Below are positions 1 through 5,669 of a stretch of DNA of 10,185 bases, in pieces. Where the stretch lies: contig WQST01000072.1 in assembly GCA_009787745.1 (NCBI GenBank), positions 1 through 10,185 of the forward strand, in the 5' to 3' direction. Positions within the stretch are counted from its first letter, which is position 1. Each line of letters starts with the position of its first letter. Under the pieces are notes generated by a model. It did not search any database. It was not told the DNA's origin and was given only the letters and a program-made list of their open reading frames with translations. A program made the position numbers and the translations under genes. The stretch comes from Lachnospiraceae bacterium (lineage in GTDB: Bacteria; Bacillota; Clostridia; Lachnospirales; Lachnospiraceae).

Positions 1-477
1 ATACTGCGAAACAAAGGCATCGACGGCATTCGATATCTCATATAGATGATTGCCTGCACGGGCTTTACTTAAACCGACGAAAAAAGCTTGCTTCGTTACG
101 CTTATCAATTGTTCAGCTTCTTTACTGATTCGTCCGACCCCATAAGTGCGGGCGGCGTCAGTATGATAACCTTTATAATTGACCCCGACATCCAAACTGA
201 CAATATCGCCTTCTTTTAAAATCCGCTTCTGCGTCGGGATTCCGTGAACTACTTCTTCGTTAATCGACACACATATTGACGCGGGGAATCCGTTATAATG
301 GAGAAAACTGGGGATGCAATCATGTTGGGCAATTACTCGGGCAGCAAAATCATCTATCGCTTTTGATGAAATACCCGGGCGGATAAATTTACCCAATTCA
401 TTTAACACGGTCGCTAAAACCCGTCCGGAAACGCGCATTATTTCGATTTCACGGGGGGACTTAATTGAAACGGCCAT
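1..477 (-). CDS. map: Type I methionine aminopeptidase, C-terminus cut by window edge
   Basis: This metalloprotease removes the initiator methionine from nascent proteins in the cytoplasm. The frame reads on the minus strand from ATG at 475-477 to the window edge, giving 159 residues of a protein usually near 250. It opens MAVSIKSPREIEIMR, the usual start of type I enzymes. Visible active-site positions are His78 in VVHGIP, metal ligand Asp96 in SLDVG and metal ligand Asp107 in HTDAAR; the remaining ligands (one His, two Glu) would lie beyond the edge. The start lies only 3 nt after the adk stop codon. No good SD is near: the best match, GAGG at 495-498, is 17 nt away, so translation is probably coupled to adk. 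The position after secY-adk is typical of Bacillota. No internal stop is seen in the visible part. Confidence 0.95.
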   Translation of the reverse strand, partial: MAVSIKSPREIEIMRVSGRVLATVLNELGKFIRPGISSKAIDDFAARVIAQHDCIPSFLHYNGFPASICVSINEEVVHGIPTQKRILKEGDIVSLDVGVNYKGYHTDAARTYGVGRISKEAEQLISVTKQAFFVGLSKARAGNHLYEISNAVDAFVSQY

Positions 478-480
478 TTT

Positions 481-1125
481 CTAGTACCCAACAACCTCAA
501 TAACAGCGGCAAGCGCATGTTGAATTGAACCTGAACCATCAACCTGCTTAAGAATACCGCGTTCATTATAAAAATCAATCAACGGTTTGGTCTGCTCATG
601 ATAAACTTCCAAGCGCTTATGAACGGTTTCGGGAGCGTCGTCGATTCTCAGAACAACTTCGCCGCCGCATTTATCGCAAATTCCTTCAACCGCTGTATTG
701 GCAAAAACGATATGGTAACTCTGGCTGCACTTCGTACAAGTACGGCGTCCGCCCATCCGTTCCTCAATCGTCGCATCAGGAACATGGACATCAATAGCGT
801 AATCAATTTTGTCGTCAAGCTTTTTAAGCTCTTGTTCCAAAACTTCCGCCTGATGTATTGTACGGGGGAATCCGTCCAAGATATAGCCGTCTTGGCAATC
901 ATCTTTTCCGACACGGTCAAGCAAAAGCTCTACTGTTAATTCATCAGGAACCAAATGCCCTTTATCCATATATTCTTTAGCTTTAAGGCCGAGTTCCGTA
1001 CCTTCTTTCAGATTAGCGCGAAAAATATCACCTGTTGAAATATGCGGAATTTTATAATGTTCAGCCATTAAAGCCGCTCTTGTACCTTTACCTGCACCCG
1101 GTGCTCCTAACATGATAAATTTCAT
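481..1125 (-). CDS. adk: Adenylate kinase, zinc-lid type
   Basis: This cytoplasmic enzyme interconverts ATP plus AMP with two ADP. It has 214 residues, the normal length for long-lid bacterial enzymes. The P-loop GAPGAGKGT is at residues 7-15, the AMP-site motif GFPRT at 85-89, and the lid runs from about 122 to 160. The lid carries Cys130, Cys133, Cys150 and Cys153 as two CxxC pairs, the zinc-binding pattern common in Gram-positive bacteria and absent from enterobacterial enzymes. Catalytic arginines are plausible at 88, 123, 127, 160 and 171. Residue 16, just after the P-loop, is Arg where Gln is usual, a small departure in an otherwise normal enzyme. The ATG at 1123-1125 follows the SD GAAGGAGG with 6 nt spacing. 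The gene follows secY after 84 nt that hold a structured element, and map starts 3 nt after its TAG. Confidence 0.98.
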   Translation of the reverse strand: MKFIMLGAPGAGKGTRAALMAEHYKIPHISTGDIFRANLKEGTELGLKAKEYMDKGHLVPDELTVELLLDRVGKDDCQDGYILDGFPRTIHQAEVLEQELKKLDDKIDYAIDVHVPDATIEERMGGRRTCTKCSQSYHIVFANTAVEGICDKCGGEVVLRIDDAPETVHKRLEVYHEQTKPLIDFYNERGILKQVDGSGSIQHALAAVIEVVGY

Positions 1126-1148
1126 TGTTATCCTCCTTCAAAATCTAA

Positions 1149-1208
1149 GTATGAAACTCTAATAATTTTTAGTCTGCGCCTTTTGCAGGCTTAGAATTAT
1201 TTTCATAC
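1149..1208 (-). repeat. Stop-codon-linked palindromic element, copy 3 (after secY)
   Basis: In the transcript this starts 1 nt after the secY TAG. The outer stem pairs 1201-1208 (GTATGAAA in the transcript) with 1149-1156 (TTTCATAC), 8 bp. Inside it lies a 31-nt unit at 1166-1196 that begins TTCTAAG and ends CTAAAAA, with CTGC pairing GCAG around a 7-nt loop and AATAA/TTATT flanks extending the stem. The arms have more mismatches than in the other two copies, so this copy looks worn. It lacks the 10-bp accessory hairpin. No T-run follows, which argues against an intrinsic terminator, and the adk SD starts about 15 nt further on. Membership of the same family as the rpsN and rpsH copies is inferred from the identical unit length, the shared heptamer and the position at a stop codon. 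Confidence 0.65.
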
Positions 1209-1209
1209 A

Positions 1210-2535
1210 CTAATCGTTTAAAAATCCTTTATAGTTTCTTACTAACATCTGTGATTCTATTTGCTTCATTGTATCTAAGATAACACTTACAATAATGATT
1301 AAGCTGGTTCCGCCGAAACTTATCGAAGCGTTAAAAATTCCATTAAAGATAAACGGTAAGACTCCGATAAATGCAAGAAATGAAGCGCCAATCAAAACAA
1401 TTTTATTCAAAATAGCGGTCATATATTCGCTGGTCGGCTTACCGGGTCTGATACCCGGGATAAAACCGCCTTGCTTCTTTAGGTTCTCGGAAATTTCCAA
1501 CGGGTTAAAAGTAATCGCCGTATAGAAATAAGCAAAGAAAACTACCAGCAACATGTAAACTAACATTCCAATCGTATAAATACGGTCGCCGGGGGTGGTT
1601 AATCTAAACCAGTATTGGGAGTTCATATACTTCATGATCGTATCCCAGACGCCTGTGCCGCCCTGCGAGAAAAATGAACTGATAACAACGGGGAACTGCA
1701 TCAGTGACGACGCGAAGATAATCGGAATAACCCCTGATGTATTGACCTTAAGCGGTATTGATGAAGTCTGTCCGCCAACCATTTTCCGTCCTTGAACACG
1801 TTTCGCGTATTGAACGGGTATCCTTCTTATTCCGCTGTTTAACAGCACCACTAGAACAATCATTCCCAGGATAATCGCCAGAATAATCGCACCGTTTATA
1901 ACTCCGCTAAGAACTGTCTTGTTCCTGATAAATTGATCAAACAAACTGGTGATGTCCATCGGAATTGAGGAAATAATATTGATTACCAAAACAACCGAAA
2001 TACCGTTACCAACACCCTTTTCCGTAATTCTTTCACCGATCCACATCAAGAATGCAGAACCTGCTGTCAGAGCAACGATTACAGCCATTACATCTATCCA
2101 GGTAAAACCCGGTTGCATAATATTCTGATTTCTAAAGCCGATTGCCATTGCCGCCGATTCTACCAAAGCCAAGCCAACGGTAACATAACGAGTAATCGAA
2201 GCAATTTTTTTCCGTCCTTCGGCACCTTCTTTTTGCATCTCTTCAAGCTTCGGAATTGCGATAGTCAAAAGCTGCATGATGATCGAAGAGGTGATATACG
2301 GCGTAATATTTAGGGCTAAAATCGAGAAACTCAAAAATGAGCCGCCTGTGAACGCATTAAAGAAGTTAAATGCATCACCTGTTTGCGCTGCAAACCAATC
2401 AGAGAAGAAATCCCGATTAACGCCCGGTACAGGAAGCTGGGAACCTAAGCGGATAACGATTAGCATAGCAAAAGTAAATAGTAATTTGGCTCTGATTTCT
2501 TTGATTTTAAACGCATTTTTTAATGTTGCAAACAT
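1210..2535 (-). CDS. secY: Preprotein translocase channel subunit SecY
   Basis: SecY is the membrane channel of the Sec pathway and works with SecE, SecG and SecA or the ribosome. The 441 residues are highly hydrophobic and match the ten-helix family. Recognisable parts are the plug and TM2 region (about 64-90, GGSFLSF to MQLL), the second SecY signature around 162-180 (MWIGERITEKG, then VGNGIS), the cytoplasmic loop around 242-264 (YAKRVQGR, then PLKVN), and the C5 loop NPLEISENLKK to GIRPG, with Arg363 at the position of the functionally important Arg357 of E. coli. The end NYKGFLND is a short cytoplasmic tail. The chosen ATG at 2533-2535 has AAAGGAG 5 nt upstream; a second ATG 4 nt upstream is out of frame and too close to that SD. 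It is the last gene of the spc-type block before adk. Confidence 0.98.
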   Translation of the reverse strand: MFATLKNAFKIKEIRAKLLFTFAMLIVIRLGSQLPVPGVNRDFFSDWFAAQTGDAFNFFNAFTGGSFLSFSILALNITPYITSSIIMQLLTIAIPKLEEMQKEGAEGRKKIASITRYVTVGLALVESAAMAIGFRNQNIMQPGFTWIDVMAVIVALTAGSAFLMWIGERITEKGVGNGISVVLVINIISSIPMDITSLFDQFIRNKTVLSGVINGAIILAIILGMIVLVVLLNSGIRRIPVQYAKRVQGRKMVGGQTSSIPLKVNTSGVIPIIFASSLMQFPVVISSFFSQGGTGVWDTIMKYMNSQYWFRLTTPGDRIYTIGMLVYMLLVVFFAYFYTAITFNPLEISENLKKQGGFIPGIRPGKPTSEYMTAILNKIVLIGASFLAFIGVLPFIFNGIFNASISFGGTSLIIIVSVILDTMKQIESQMLVRNYKGFLND

Positions 2536-2579
2536 TCATGCTCCTTTCAAAATCGTTTATAACATAATTCCTGATATTC

Positions 2580-3023
2580 TTAACACACTGTTCCGCCGAG
2601 AGCTTCGATTTTTTCTTTTGCTTTTTCGCTGAAAGCTCCCACTTTAACATTAAGTTTTTTGGTAAGATTTCCGTTACCTAGGATTTTGATGCCGTCACGG
2701 GGATTTTTGACAAGCCCGATTTCGATCAATGATTCTACAGTTACGGTCGCGCCGTCTTCAAAACGTTCTAAAGCGCTGACATTTATCCCAATGATTTCTT
2801 TATAATTACGATTCTTAAAGCCCCGTTTCGGAATACGTCTATATAATGGCATTTGTCCGCCTTCAAAACCGATTCGCGGTGCGCCTGAACGGGCTTTCTG
2901 CCCTTTATGTCCTTTTCCGGCTGTCTTGCCGTTACCGGAACCATGTCCGCGGCCTCTTCTAAAATTATCGCTTTGCTTAGAGCCTTTGGCAGGCTGTAGG
3001 TTTGATAATTCCAAACTACTCAT
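2580..3023 (-). CDS. rplO: 50S ribosomal protein L15
   Basis: L15 is a large-subunit protein that binds 23S rRNA late in assembly. The 147-residue product has the diagnostic Gly/Lys/Arg-rich N-terminal extension (RRGRGHGSGNGKTAGKGHKG, about residues 23-42) that threads into rRNA. RSGAPRIGFEGGQMPLYRRI and KRGFKNR follow, then a globular C-terminal domain ending EALGGTVC. The ATG at 3021-3023 is supported by the SD AAGGAGGT six nt upstream. The first residues, MSSLELSNLQPAKGS, are slightly longer than the commonest start, but the SD favours this codon. It follows rpmD by 52 nt and precedes secY by 44 nt, the standard spc order. Nothing abnormal is seen. Confidence 0.98.
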   Translation of the reverse strand: MSSLELSNLQPAKGSKQSDNFRRGRGHGSGNGKTAGKGHKGQKARSGAPRIGFEGGQMPLYRRIPKRGFKNRNYKEIIGINVSALERFEDGATVTVESLIEIGLVKNPRDGIKILGNGNLTKKLNVKVGAFSEKAKEKIEALGGTVC

Positions 3024-3075
3024 CCTGACACCTCCTTATTTTAATTGTTTACGGTTAATTAGCTATTCTTTAAAG

Positions 3076-3258
3076 TTATGCTTCTTCTACCTTTATCAGA
3101 TGTCTGATTTGGGCAATCTGTCCTCTGGTAGCGGCATTATCAGGAAGCTCAATTGTCTTATTAAGCTTACGAAGCCCCATTGATTCAACGGTTTTTTTGT
3201 GCTTCGGAACCGCTCCGATTGTGGATTTTACTAAAGTTATTTTAAGTTTATCAGCCAT
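3076..3258 (-). CDS. rpmD: 50S ribosomal protein L30
   Basis: L30 is a small 23S rRNA-binding protein present in most but not all bacteria. The 60-residue product opens MADKLKITLVKSTIGAVPKH and contains LGLRKLN-like MGLRKLNKT and the LPDNAATRGQI segment characteristic of the family. Two in-frame ATGs exist. The upstream one at 3268-3270 would add MDIV, but it overlaps the SD (AAAGGA, 3270-3275). The downstream one at 3256-3258 is 11 nt from the SD and gives the family's usual N-terminus, so I chose it. It lies between rpsE (54 nt upstream, with a small stem at the rpsE stop) and rplO. Confidence 0.95.
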   Translation of the reverse strand: MADKLKITLVKSTIGAVPKHKKTVESMGLRKLNKTIELPDNAATRGQIAQIRHLIKVEEA

Positions 3259-3294
3259 TACTATATCCATCCTTTCTTGTTGACCTCAAAGACT

Positions 3295-3316
3295 GTGAAG
3301 CTTTAAAATTCTTCAC
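3295..3316 (-). repeat. Small inverted repeat over the rpsE stop codon
   Basis: In the transcript GTGAAG (3311-3316) pairs with CTTCAC (3295-3300) around a 10-nt loop, and the 5' arm contains the rpsE TGA stop (3313-3315). The sequence before the 3' arm is TAAAG, as in the copies after rpsN and rpsH. It lacks the 31-nt inner unit. It may be a reduced relative of those elements or a chance 6-bp repeat; the sequence alone does not decide. Confidence 0.35.
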
Positions 3317-3822
3317 GCAAGTATCTCAGCAACGGTTTTTCCGCGCTTGCGGGCAACTTCTTCGGGTGTTTTAAGCGAACGTAAACCTTCAATTGTAGCC
3401 ATAACAACGTTTTGCTTATTGTTAGAACCCATTGATTTGGTTCGGATATTTTTTAGTCCTGCCAATTCGCAGACACTTCTGACGGGACCGCCTGCGATAA
3501 CACCTGTTCCATCGGGCGCCTTCTTAAGCAGAACCTGAGCGGCGCCGAAACGGCCGATAAAATCATGGGTTATGCTATTATAATCATCCAGCGCTACTTT
3601 AATCATGTTTTTAACGGCATCTTCTTTACCTTTACGGATGGCTTCCGGAATTTCATTAGCTTTGCCTAACCCCGCTCCGACATGACCTGCCCCGTCACCA
3701 ACAACAACTAAAGCTGTGAAGCGCATGTTACGTCCACCTTTAACTACCTTGGTAACGCGCTTGATGGTAACTACCTTATCTTTTAATTCCATATTGCTAA
3801 CATCAATTAAATTACGTCTCAT
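3313..3822 (-). CDS. rpsE: 30S ribosomal protein S5
   Basis: S5 belongs to the small-subunit body near the decoding site and the mRNA entry tunnel and affects translational accuracy. The product has 169 residues, close to the Bacillota norm. The N-terminal double-stranded-RNA-binding-like domain includes DKVVTIKRVTKVVKGGRNMR and the Gly-rich GDGAGHVGAGLGKANEIPEA. The C-terminal domain has KKAPDGTGVIAGGPVRSV, LAGLKNI and a terminal RGKTVAEILA. The ATG at 3820-3822 has AAAGG 8 nt upstream. It follows rplR by 29 nt. The TGA stop lies inside a 6-bp stem. No truncation is seen. Confidence 0.98.
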   Translation of the reverse strand: MRRNLIDVSNMELKDKVVTIKRVTKVVKGGRNMRFTALVVVGDGAGHVGAGLGKANEIPEAIRKGKEDAVKNMIKVALDDYNSITHDFIGRFGAAQVLLKKAPDGTGVIAGGPVRSVCELAGLKNIRTKSMGSNNKQNVVMATIEGLRSLKTPEEVARKRGKTVAEILA

Positions 3823-3851
3823 AACTTATACCTTTCTTAAATCATTCACGA

Positions 3852-4220
3852 TTAAAATTCCAGTCCGGCTTCTCTGGCGCCGTCTGCTAAGGCTTTTACT
3901 TTTCCCTGATATACAAAGCCGCCGCGATCATAGACTACAGTGGTGATGCCTTTATCTATAGCCCGCTTACCGATAAGCTTACCTATATATGTCGCCGCTG
4001 TGGTGTCATTGGTTTTCTTAAGTTCCGCCTGCACGTCTTTTTCAACCGTTGACGCCGCTACTAATGTGTTACCAACCGTATCATCAATAATTTGCGCATA
4101 CATATGATTATTGCTGCGGTATACTGCCAAACGAGGTTTCCCGGCAGTTCCGCTGAAACGGTTACGGATTTTAAGATGCTTTTTTACACGGATTTTCTGC
4201 TTTGATATTTTCTTAACCAT
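3852..4220 (-). CDS. rplR: 50S ribosomal protein L18
   Basis: L18 binds 5S rRNA with L5 in the central protuberance. The 122 residues show the basic N-terminus (MVKKISKQKIRVKKHLKIRN), then GTAGKPRLAVYRSNNHMYAQIIDD, split here as GKPRLAVYRS and HMYAQIIDD, and the C-terminal VVYDRGGFVYQGKVKALADG and AREAGLEF that define the family. The start at 4218-4220 gives the expected N-terminus, but its SD (AAAGG, 4236-4240) is 15 nt away, which is long. A 4-codon out-of-frame ATG (4232-4234) lies between them and ends in TAATG, sharing one base with the rplR start. It follows rplF by 21 nt. Confidence 0.97.
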   Translation of the reverse strand: MVKKISKQKIRVKKHLKIRNRFSGTAGKPRLAVYRSNNHMYAQIIDDTVGNTLVAASTVEKDVQAELKKTNDTTAATYIGKLIGKRAIDKGITTVVYDRGGFVYQGKVKALADGAREAGLEF

Positions 4221-4241
4221 TATTCGATAACCATACCTTTC

Positions 4242-4781
4242 TTATTTTTTACCGCTCTTACCGACTTTACGTCTGATAACTTCATCAGAATACTTAATAC
4301 CTTTACCCTTATAAGGTTCGGGTCTTCTCTTATCTCTGATTTCGGCTGCGTATTGTCCAACTTTTTCTTTATCAATCCCTTTAATGGTAATCACGTTACC
4401 TTCAACGATCGATTCAATACCATCGGGGTCATTCATTTCGATCGGATGGGAGTAACCAAGATTTAAGGTTAAAACTTTACCTGATTTAGCCGCTTTATAG
4501 CCAACACCATTAACCTCAAGCTTTTTTATATAACCTGTATTTACTCCAACGACCATATTATTAATTAAAGTCCTGGTGAGACCATGAAGAGCCTTATTTC
4601 TTTTCAGGTCATTAGGACGGGTGACGATGATTTCCTCACCTTCCATTTTTATTGCCATTTCGGGAACCAAAGTGCGATTAAGCTCTCCCATAGGACCTTT
4701 TACAGTCACATTATTATTTTCTGCAATCACTACCGTAACTCCGGCAGGGACAGCGATTGGCATTCTTCCGATTCGTGACAT
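4242..4781 (-). CDS. rplF: 50S ribosomal protein L6
   Basis: L6 binds 23S rRNA near the factor-binding site and the sarcin-ricin loop. The 179-residue protein has the usual two-fold repeated fold, with MSRIGRMPIAVPAGVTV at the N-terminus and the C-terminal signature RRPEPYKGKGIKY around 153-165, then RRKVGKSGKK. The ATG at 4779-4781 follows the strong SD AAGGAGGT (4790-4797) by 8 nt. It is separated from rpsH by 147 nt, an unusually wide gap for this operon, which holds copy 2 of the palindromic element. rplR follows 21 nt after its TAA. Confidence 0.98.
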   Translation of the reverse strand: MSRIGRMPIAVPAGVTVVIAENNNVTVKGPMGELNRTLVPEMAIKMEGEEIIVTRPNDLKRNKALHGLTRTLINNMVVGVNTGYIKKLEVNGVGYKAAKSGKVLTLNLGYSHPIEMNDPDGIESIVEGNVITIKGIDKEKVGQYAAEIRDKRRPEPYKGKGIKYSDEVIRRKVGKSGKK

Positions 4782-4835
4782 GCCCGTACACCTCCTTAAA
4801 TTAGTTGAATCCTAAATCCTATCAAACAAATTATT

Positions 4836-4934
4836 GCCTTCCAAAACCTGCAAGAATGCTCCGCATTCTTGCCTGGTAAAGCTTTACTAATTCTTAGTTC
4901 CGGTCTTTTCGGAACTTAGAATTAGTCTTTACCA
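4836..4934 (-). repeat. Stop-codon-linked palindromic element, copy 2 (after rpsH)
   Basis: In transcript order: an outer stem arm TGGTAAAG (4927-4934) that contains the last Trp codon and the TAA stop of rpsH; a 31-nt hairpin unit (4891-4921) starting TTCTAAG and ending CTAAGAA, with TTCCG pairing CGGAA around a 7-nt loop and CTAA/TTAG extending the stem; the outer arm CTTTACCA (4874-4881); an accessory hairpin with arms GCAAGAATGC and GCATTCTTGC (4863-4872 and 4850-4859) and loop GGA; then a tail GGTTTTGGAAGGC (4836-4848). The heptamers pair with a single A·A mismatch at their centre. No T-run follows either stem, so terminator function is unlikely. It matches the copy after rpsN in order, spacing and much of its sequence. 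Confidence 0.85.
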
Positions 4935-5330
4935 TACGAACGCTAAAACTTCTCCGCCTACTTGAAGATCGCGGGCTTTCTTATCAGTTAATACGCCTTG
5001 ATTGGTGGATATAATGGCAATTCCGAGTCCGCCTAATACTCTGGGCAGTTCATCTTTGCCGCTATAAACACGCAGGCCGGGTTTAGAAATACGTTTCAAA
5101 CCGGAAATAATTTTTTCATTTCTATCCGCGCCATATTTAAGGATAATGCGAATCGTCTTGAAACTTCCGTCATCGATAACGTCATATTTTTTGATATATC
5201 CCTCTTCCAAAAGAATCCTGGCAATTTCCGTTTTCATTTTGGACGCAGGAACATCTACTGTATCATGCTTTGCAGTATTTGCATTACGAATTCTTGTAAG
5301 CATATCTGCAATAGGATCACTCATTGTCAT
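4929..5330 (-). CDS. rpsH: 30S ribosomal protein S8
   Basis: S8 is a primary 16S rRNA-binding protein of the central domain; in E. coli it also represses the spc operon by binding its mRNA near rplE. The 133-residue product is normal, with MTMSDPIADMLTRIRNAN at the N-terminus and, at the C-terminus, KPGLRVYSGKDELPRVLGGL, then GIAIISTNQGVLTDKKAR, ending LAFVW. The ATG at 5328-5330 is 8 nt from the SD AGGAGG; a second ATG two codons in would be 14 nt away, so the first is preferred. The gene is bracketed by two related palindromic elements, in gaps of 144 nt before and 147 nt after. Its final Trp and stop codons form part of the outer stem of the following element. Confidence 0.98.
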   Translation of the reverse strand: MTMSDPIADMLTRIRNANTAKHDTVDVPASKMKTEIARILLEEGYIKKYDVIDDGSFKTIRIILKYGADRNEKIISGLKRISKPGLRVYSGKDELPRVLGGLGIAIISTNQGVLTDKKARDLQVGGEVLAFVW

Positions 5331-5376
5331 CTCATTGACCTCCTAAATTTCTATACGTGTACCCTTTAACTCCAAA

Positions 5377-5476
5377 GCCTTCAATAACCCGCAAGAATGC
5401 TTCGCATTCTTGCAAAATGAAGCTTTAGTTGTTCTTAGATTCGGTTCTTCCGAATCTTAGAACATCTCTTCATTTT
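5377..5476 (-). repeat. Stop-codon-linked palindromic element, copy 1 (after rpsN)
   Basis: In transcript order: the outer arm AAAATGAAG (5468-5476), which includes two bases of the rpsN TAA stop; a 31-nt hairpin unit (5432-5462) with ends TTCTAAG and CTAAGAA, ATTCGG pairing CCGAAT around loop AAGAA; the outer arm CTTCATTTT (5414-5422); an accessory hairpin with arms GCAAGAATGC and GCATTCTTGC (5404-5413 and 5391-5400) and loop GAA; then a tail GGTTATTGAAGGC (5377-5389). Both stems of the first part pair fully except one A·A mismatch within the heptamers. Neither hairpin is followed by a T-run. The rpsH SD lies about 30 nt downstream, so the element is also in the leader of rpsH. Confidence 0.85.
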
Positions 5477-5660
5477 ACCAACTGGCCTTACGAACTCCGG
5501 GGATTTGTCCTTTATATGCTAAATTGCGGAAACAGATACGGCAAATTCCGTACTTACGCAAATATGCATGGGGGCGTCCACATATTTTGCAACGATTGTA
5601 TGCTCTTACCGAAAATTTCGGTTTGCGCTGCTGCTTTAACTTCATTGCTGTTTTAGCCAT
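5475..5660 (-). CDS. rpsN: 30S ribosomal protein S14, zinc-binding short form
   Basis: S14 belongs to the small-subunit head. This is the short zinc form (often called type Z or rpsZ) of 61 residues, rather than the longer zinc-free form near 90-100. The cysteines are Cys24, Cys27, Cys40 and Cys43, in CKICGRPHAYLRKYGICRIC. The C-terminus is GQIPGVRKASW. The ATG at 5658-5660 has an SD that shares bases with the rplE stop (TAGGAGG), with 6 nt spacing. It follows rplE by 9 nt, the usual spc place for the Bacillota zinc form. The TAA stop overlaps the outer stem of a palindromic element that fills the 144-nt gap before rpsH. Confidence 0.97.
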   Translation of the reverse strand: MAKTAMKLKQQRKPKFSVRAYNRCKICGRPHAYLRKYGICRICFRNLAYKGQIPGVRKASW

Positions 5661-5669
5661 GTATACCTC

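Noticed and set aside
598..939. Plus-strand open frame of 113 codons across adk
   Set aside because: It is antisense to an intact adenylate kinase gene, with no SD or recognisable domain.
1149..1208. Intrinsic terminator between secY and adk
   Set aside because: Only TTTT follows after several other bases, the stem is mismatched, and adk has its normal operon position.
3040..3062. AT-rich inverted repeat between rpmD and rplO
   Set aside because: TAATT and AATTA pair over only 5 bp in AT-rich sequence, which is expected by chance.
5391..5413. Intrinsic terminator at the 10-bp hairpin
   Set aside because: The hairpin is not followed by a T-run in the transcript direction, and the operon continues immediately.
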